Positions 58,329 to 64,000 of a stretch of DNA of 64,000 nucleotides are shown here, piece after piece. The stretch spans positions 26,376,290-26,440,289 of the forward strand of contig OZ020489.1 of the NCBI GenBank assembly GCA_963971405.1, given 5' to 3'. Position numbers and translations under genes: made by a program. Each line of letters starts with the position of its first letter. Position 1 is the first letter of the stretch. The notes below the pieces were generated by a model. The model made no database searches, was not told where the DNA came from, and saw only the letters and a list, made by a program, of their open reading frames with translations. Origin of the DNA: Psococerastis gibbosa (lineage: Eukaryota; Arthropoda; Insecta; Psocodea; Psocidae).

Positions 58329-58786
58329 TAAATAAAAATAATAATAAGTTTAAATAGGCCTAATAAGAGTCTTAAATGTTCACAAAAATTTACTGAAAAA
58401 TTGAAAATTACGTATATATCTCATATCGTATCTCATTGGAGAGTTTTTGTGTGGGGCATTAGGTTTTTTTCTAAATTTATGTAAGGCTATAACCCTGCAT
58501 TAGTCGATACCACTCTTAATATGGTACCTGCTTATTAAGTTGACTGTTCAGTTACGGCACATCTCCAATCGCATGGTGTGTAGCGTACATGTTGCCACCA
58601 CTGATTAGGGGCAGTTAACTATGAATTAAGTTTCACAGGCAAACGTCACCTATATACTTAATTAATAATAAATAAATATTGACTTTTTGTTATATTACTA
58701 AGCCAACCTCTCTTGCACTCAACTAGGAAAGCCCGGGACTGTCTGCTTTACATGCCCTTTGAAGCATGGCCAGAAAATGTAGCAAG

Positions 58787-58850
58787 TGTGGGACTCGAAC
58801 CAACAACCTTTCTGGTGGAAGTCGGAGTCTGTACCACTACTCTACATGTC
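58787..58850 (-). repeat. tRNA-like sequence, probable SINE head or tRNA relic
   Basis: On the minus strand a perfect B box, GGTTCGAGTCC (58791-58801), sits about 35 bases after an A-box-like TAGAGTAGTGGTACA (58830-58844), the spacing of a tRNA promoter. The T stem has one mismatch and the acceptor strands do not pair, so this is not a functional tRNA. It could be a tRNA-derived SINE running towards lower coordinates, but no tail was identified. Confidence 0.55.
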
Positions 58851-59077
58851 ACTTCTTGAAGAGCAGAAAGTCAGCTCCCACTCACGAAGTAATAAGGTCT
58901 GTTAAAAAGAGATGGAGCTTTCAAGCGACAGGCAGATTAAAAAAATGTGAAGTGATTTTTTAGTTAAATTTTGAGAGCTCATTTTGCTTCCCTTTTCGCT
59001 TATTAATGAATTAGTGTCAGAGTCCAGAGTCACAACTCTTGAGAAGTAATAAATTGTGTAGGCTACTGCCGGCAAAA

Positions 59078-59215
59078 GCTGCCCCCCAAAATTTGGTAAA
59101 TCTATTGTAAATTAATTTATTACGCTCTGATTAAATCGATCCTACATATTATGTTTTTCCTATTTTGACTCACAACTACCCCCCCCCCCCCTGAAATGTG
59201 CTGGATCCGTCCCTG
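59078..59215 (-). mobile_element. hAT-type MITE, one end degraded
   Basis: On the minus strand it starts CAGGGACGGATCCAG and runs in parallel with the intact MITE at 59739-59913 (TAGTTGTG, AAAATAGGAAAAACAT, TAGGATCGAT, CAATAGATTTACCAAAT). The far terminal repeat is missing beyond GGGGGGCAGCT. It faces away from its sibling 524 bp downstream. Confidence 0.75.
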
Positions 59216-59568
59216 TACTGTAAAAATACCAGTTAATAACAACAAATAAATAACATTCAAGGAGCAACAATTGAATTGAAATGCGACTTGAAAATTCTTA
59301 AGCTCCATTTTAAATTGGATTAGTCGATTTATTTTTATGTCCCTTATAGAATGATAATTTTCTTTATATTTTAGTACGGGGAAAACTATTTTCCCACATC
59401 AACTAAAGTTTGATGGTTAAAAAGGGGGTTATAATATGACTCTGGAATGCTGCGTCATCTGTGAGGAGTAATCGCCAGTAGGACAATCTGTAATGTGACG
59501 TCATTTTCATGTTGCCTATGACTGCCAGTGTTTTGGCTCTTGTAAACTATTATTATTGTTATTATTAA

Positions 59569-59590
59569 TGTGAAGTGAAGTGAAGTGAAA
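59569..59590 (+). repeat. 5-bp microsatellite (GTGAA)n
   Basis: Four copies of GTGAA in a row, next to a short ATT-rich run. Simple repeat. Confidence 0.85.
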
Positions 59591-59738
59591 ATATTATATA
59601 TGTACTTCCCAGAGGTTTATCAAGCTAATAGCCTAAAACGCACCCTCCACCAGACAAGCACGATAATATACTGAACATGAAAGTCAATTGTGCACATTTA
59701 CAAATACGAGTCAGTTGAACTTGACAATCTCAGCTAAT

Positions 59739-59913
59739 CAGGGACGGATCCAGCCCATTTGGGGGGGGGGGGTAGTTGTGGATCAAAATAGGAAAAACAT
59801 ATGTAGGATCGATTAAATCAGAGGGTAATAAATTAATTTACAATAGATTTACCAAATTGTTTTGGGGGGGGGGGGTGGGGGGCAGCTAACCTCCCCCCCT
59901 GTATCCGTCCTTG
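59739..59913 (+). mobile_element. hAT-type MITE, 175 bp, with 8-bp TSD
   Basis: The ends are CAGGGACGGATCC and, in reverse complement, CAAGGACGGATAC. Perfect 8-bp duplications CAGCTAAT lie at 59731-59738 and 59914-59921. It contains two G-rich tracts (about 59761-59772 and 59864-59882). It shares its terminal repeats with the MITE at 48028-48191 and most of its body with the degraded copy at 59078-59215. Confidence 0.9.
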
Positions 59914-59921
59914 CAGCTAAT

Positions 59922-61630
59922 TCAAGCATAGGAAAGTATATAATGTTAAAGCAAAAGGAACGAAGAATAGGTGCATAAGTGCTTCGTCCGAATCAGCTCA
60001 CCGACATGATGATCTTTATCTAGGTTCCACCAAAGCTAAACTTTGCTGACTTTTGTTTTACTTCCAATGCAGTTCTTGCATATCCTATCGGGCCTCTCTC
60101 ACCATGTGTCGGTAAACTTAATGAAAGTGGGATCTGACAGATATTGCAGGATTTTACCGAACCTCGGAATAGGATAAAACATGGCCGAGGAATATTGAAT
60201 CCGTCCAACTCCCCTTTACAACGCATCGTGGGGTTGCCCTTGGAATGACAGCCAAGTCAGACTAACATGAGCTGTGAGCGGCTGTTGTTCACAACACATG
60301 GAAAAGCCTGCTATTCAATTTATCGATGCTCTTAGTCTAAGATAAATGTGTTGGAAGCTCACACGCGTTGGTCTTAAAAAAGACAAAGATAAATGGATTT
60401 TAACTCATTAATTATTTCAGTTCCTTTTGGACAACAAAATTATTCTCTGGAGTGACTAAGAAAGCCCATTCGAATTTAGTAAGATAAACTTTTAAGTAAT
60501 TTAATTATCAGTTTCTGAGTTGTGACAACCAATGGCAGCAGCAGTAAAGCTAATATTGTAACTCTTATGAACCTGCCAACTACCGGTACACCTTACTGCT
60601 GAATGCTTAGGCTAGTTATAAACACCTACTTTGGAAAGGTGATTTTGGATTAGCGTTCACGGGTGACGGGACGATTTAATGCCATGTACATATCTACGAC
60701 TTGTGAACTGCATTCAGTTATGAGTTTACAGTACGTACCATCCTCAGACGTTCAGCCATGCATCCTTACTGCTGTAACATCATAAATTTGTAATAAATCC
60801 TCGTCCTTAAGTGAACAAAGCCACCCTGATGCCCACCGGTCCCCAAGAGACGTGTTAAGTTTTGAAGCATTGCATCTTAGGCAAAAATAAAGGATTTTTT
60901 CAGCGAAGTGCGCAACCATCGGTCCTTCTTACCTCAGAGCGAAGAGGGAGTGGCCGTCTCCACCGCCCCACCGGGGAAAAAAACCTGGAAATTTTTGGGT
61001 TTAAAGGGCGAATGCATGTCCCATTACTCCTCAGGATTAGGGATGCACGTGGAACGAGTCAGCGGAAGAAAAAATGCGATTTGGATGTTTTGTCCTGGTG
61101 GAACAAAATTCCAAATAAAATTCCAAACCTAGCCAAGTTCCTCGTAATTTGGGTTGGCTTATAGAAAACGGAGGAGCCAGCTCATGGGCGAAGCAATTCT
61201 ATTTAGTCTTAAACTTGTTGATCTCAGGCTTTCAGGTTGTACAGTAGATATGATGGGTAGCCTACTACAGCAATGAGGAAATATCAGACAAAAACAGAGG
61301 AGCTGGCAAAAAAAAAAAAAAAAAAAAAAAACGGCGACGGCAATTCAGTTTTGGACTGGCTGCTTTGGGGTTTTCAAGTGATTGTTAATAAATAAATATA
61401 GTACAGTAGGTAGCCTACTACAGTCATGAAAAATTAAATTTTTAGCCATACCCATACAAAATAAATTAAATTATCGAAATTTTATCCTCTTTGACTCAAC
61501 AGCAAATGAATTACTCCATAGTTCTAGTAATATATCAGCATAAAGCATCAAGGAGTCCTTAGGAAGTGCTCCGAAATTTTGAGAGAAAAAAAGGAAAATG
61601 GGTTTTATGTACAATGTGTGATGGTATGCA
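59922..61630. other. No recognised gene
   Basis: Open frames of 68-100 codons near 60020-60226 and 60862-61164 show no recognisable domain and are not supported. A poly(A) run of about 25 bases lies at 61308-61332. The short GC-richer stretch 60900-61080 could hide an exon, but no convincing splice pair was seen. Confidence 0.4.
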
Positions 61631-61639
61631 CAGGGCCGC

Positions 61640-61970
61640 CCCGAAGATTCATATTTTTGGGGACCAGGGGTGAACATTTTCGAAGAAATAATGATACATA
61701 GGCCTACGCATTTTGACAGCAGTAAATTTAAATTTTACTGACGAAGACTCATGGAAATTCCGAAGAAGAGAGGGAGCCCGGGGATTGGTTTTTTAATTCA
61801 GGGGCAAAATAGTAGGGTTTTACGCATTTTGATAGTCAAAAACTATTGATTTTCAAGACGAAGACTCATTAATTGGAATTGCACTAAGGAGGCCTAGGGG
61901 TTTCCTGGCCGGGTGAATTTTTTAAAAATAAATAGGCGCAAAACAGAGGGTTATTTTTACACGGTACACC
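61640..61970 (+). repeat. GGCCTAGGGG/ACGCATTTTGA repeat, relatives of hAT interior
   Basis: Three imperfect subrepeats carry TACGCATTTTGA(C/T)AG, a GACGAAGACTCAT string and a purine-rich G run followed by TTTC or TTTT. They resemble the interior blocks of the 55378-56367 element, so this is probably a decayed member of that family. Its ends were not found. Confidence 0.6.
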
Positions 61971-62191
61971 AAGGTGAGGCCTGAAGCGGTCGCCTATTGG
62001 ATCTACGAGTATATATATCTCGTAGTATAAGTTGAAAAAATTTCAGTGCTTTGAACCCTCAAAACTCCCCCCCTCCCTCTTCATATACAGGCCTGAATGT
62101 GGTCACCTTTCCTAGGTGGTGAGTGGACACACTACAGGGGCATTGAATTGAGGAGGCCTGGCTGGCCACCCCCGCAAAGGTAGAGCGGGGG

Positions 62192-62226
62192 TATAAAGCC
62201 TTCCGCACACTGGCGCTGCCTCACTT
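62192..62226 (+). promoter_or_regulatory. Possible Pol II core promoter (TATA plus Inr)
   Basis: TATAAAG at 62192-62198 lies 31 bases before the A of TCACTT (62221-62226), the spacing expected for a metazoan TATA box and initiator. The segment 62140-62300 is locally GC-rich. A possible splice donor, AAGGTAGA, lies near 62335. No coding exon could be tied to it, so it may be a host first exon, an element promoter or chance. Confidence 0.3.
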
Positions 62227-62299
62227 ACTCTCCGGCCACTGTATTCCGCGTTTCCCTACCAAGTTTCACCACAACGTGTGATTTCGCGGTGCGTGTCAC

Positions 62300-63380
62300 A
62301 TAGACTACTAGATAATTCATTAATAAGGTTAGTAAGGTAGATACACTAAGAAGAAGAAATCATTTGTTAAAGGAGAGACTTAAAAAAAGTTTTTGTTGAC
62401 AAGGAATGTCCTTGTATTTTTGACAAAATTAATCAATTTCTTATTCCACAGCCGCAAACAAATGAATGTGGCCAGATAAAAAAATTCATAAAAAAATCAA
62501 GCTTGTCTTAAAAAGGAGTCCGTTTCGCGGACTGAATTAAAACTATTCTAAAAATCTAATTCTAAAAATTGGTTTAATGGACTTTTGTTTTTTTTTTTGG
62601 GGGGGGGGGGGTCAGAAATAAGAATAATAATATCTTTGATGAGAAAACGTAAATTTTCTTCAAACCCTTGGTTTCTAATGAATTTTTCATCTGACCATAA
62701 TCTTCATAATTTTGCGGCTGAGGAACGAGAAATTAATTAATTTCGTCAAATATCCACGGCCATTTCTTTTTAAAAACAGTTTGTTTGGTTTTGAGATTCA
62801 TTTGACTTCTTTGATAGTTGGATATAGCTACTATACGAGTATACAGTAAATGCGCGAACTAGCTGATCGATTTTTTTTTTGAGATAGATTCATTCACAGC
62901 CGGGCACTATAAAAGTTATATTGTAATTCACAAAATTTTGCTGCAATCCCACTTAGACCTTATGTTCAAATTTGTTTGGCCCAACCCTAACTATGTATCG
63001 TAGAAAGTGATACCTGTTTATCAATAGCTTTTGTACAGTGAACTTTCCCATTGGGCTGCAGAAAGGATACGTCCATGCTAAGCGAAAGAGAAAAAAATTA
63101 TGACGAAAGAGAGTTCATAAGGACCATTGACTATCTCTTCAATATCCAATAAGATGTATTTTGGTTTACCGATTCCCTTCCCTCCCTCCCCTGATAAGTC
63201 ACCTGCAATCTTCCGTTTTGCATGAAGCTTTTGCAAGACAACTTTTCATAGTGGACAGAAAAGTGTTGAGCTGCTGGTAACCTCCACCAACTCTGCAGCC
63301 AACTCTGCAGCTGATAGCAATATTGATTCCGGAAAGGATGAAATGTGTATTAATGATGGATCCAAGCCAAACCAAGCCAA
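62300..63380. other. No recognised gene
   Basis: AT-rich sequence with a T run followed by a G12 tract near 62590-62611 and a small direct repeat, CCAACTCTGCAG, near 63287-63310. No domain-bearing frame. Confidence 0.4.
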
Positions 63381-63513
63381 GCTTCTTTGCTTTCCAATTT
63401 ATAAGTTTGTATATGGAAAGCTTTGTGATGGTCAAAAATTTCGATTTCAAGGTTTCAACGGATTTAAACGTTTTGAGGTCCAAAGAAATAAACTGACTTA
63501 CGAAATATCTGTC
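63381..63513 (+). repeat. Dispersed repeat, copy 2 (mate at 2417-2553)
   Basis: This is the counterpart of the left-flank copy, with CCAATTTATAAG, GGAAAGCTTTGTGATGGT, TTTCAACGGATTTAAACG and ACGAAATAT. Homology fades after CGAAAT into CTGTCTGTTGGTCTGTCTG, which is a short CTGT-rich run here only. Confidence 0.75.
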
Positions 63514-64000
63514 TGTTGGTCTGTCTGTATATCGATTTGCGTCTTAACTACTCAATAGAATTACATATGACATTCAGCATGTAGGTGAACAATAGAACAA
63601 AAATAAGTTTCGGGGGAGTTTTTAACATTTTGTTTTTGGATACCGTAACTAAAAATTGTTTTCTAAAATGCGACACTGACGATTTCTTTTAAATTCATAT
63701 GTAGTCATATGTAAACACACCCCAGTTCAGGGTTCCGAGTTCAGGGTTGCTTTTCCAAACAATTGGTTTGGTTTTAGAAGAAAAATTGTAATCCATGCCC
63801 GCAATAATTCATTGCATACCTACTCTGCCGCATTGGCCTATTATAAGTAGGTACTTTGCGGTAATATAATGATCTGCCTGTTCTAGACTATGCAATCGTC
63901 CCATCGATCAACTCAGTATTGTGGGAAAGGGAAAATTGGGGCAACCGTTTACCGTTAAGACAATGATTTACCATGGAAATACTCATATTGTCTATTTCAG
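63514..64000. other. No recognised feature
   Basis: AT-rich end of the window. An AGTTCAGGGTT string is repeated side by side near 63724-63748. Nothing else could be supported. Confidence 0.4.

Noticed and set aside
60862-61164. 100-codon open frame
   Set aside because: No domain, and an equally long overlapping frame exists in another phase. No splice or promoter support.

Overview
This is a nuclear, AT-rich, repeat-dominated stretch of a eukaryotic genome, most likely an invertebrate animal and perhaps an arthropod. The taxon is inferred from the mix of elements (animal-type Helitron, RTE-like retrotransposon, hAT and Harbinger-type MITEs, foldback elements). No host gene was recognised, and no rRNA gene, intact tRNA gene or bacterial-style operon is visible.

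Left flank (1-11060): a foldback element with kilobase-long inverted arms (about 575-2342), a diverged piece of its arm (2760-2935), a dispersed repeat that recurs at the far right of the window, and one large intact Helitron Rep/helicase gene (3216-8228, 1670 aa) with AT-hook-like motifs, zinc finger, HUH/tyrosine Rep domain and SF1 helicase. The ends of that Helitron could not be fixed.

Centre (11061-47203): a 36 kb tandem array. Five head-to-tail units measure 7298, 7302, 8465, 5375 and 7305 bp between identical anchors, with a diverged partial copy at the left edge and an abrupt end at the right. Each unit is itself built from diverged sub-monomers about 0.5 kb long, so this is a nested higher-order repeat. 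Every unit carries GC-rich clusters of short hairpins. Homologous stems in diverged copies differ in sequence but keep pairing, and an inverted copy of the hairpin element lies outside the array. Units 3 and 4 carry internal duplication and deletion scars of unequal exchange. Units 2 and 5 look almost identical.

Right flank (47204-64000): layered small transposons. There are two hAT-type MITEs with perfect 8-bp target duplications, a 990-bp non-autonomous hAT-like element nested in a 2.2 kb foldback element, a Harbinger-like MITE with TTA duplications, two 5'-truncated RTE-like fragments (one with an intact reverse transcriptase frame and a 7-bp target duplication), a near-perfect 160-bp palindrome, a tRNA-like (SINE-type) sequence and a possible TATA/Inr promoter. 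G or C homopolymer tracts of about 9-17 bases are unusually frequent here.

Overall the window reads as heterochromatin-like or gene-poor DNA. The points of most interest are the nested 7.3 kb array and its covarying hairpin element.
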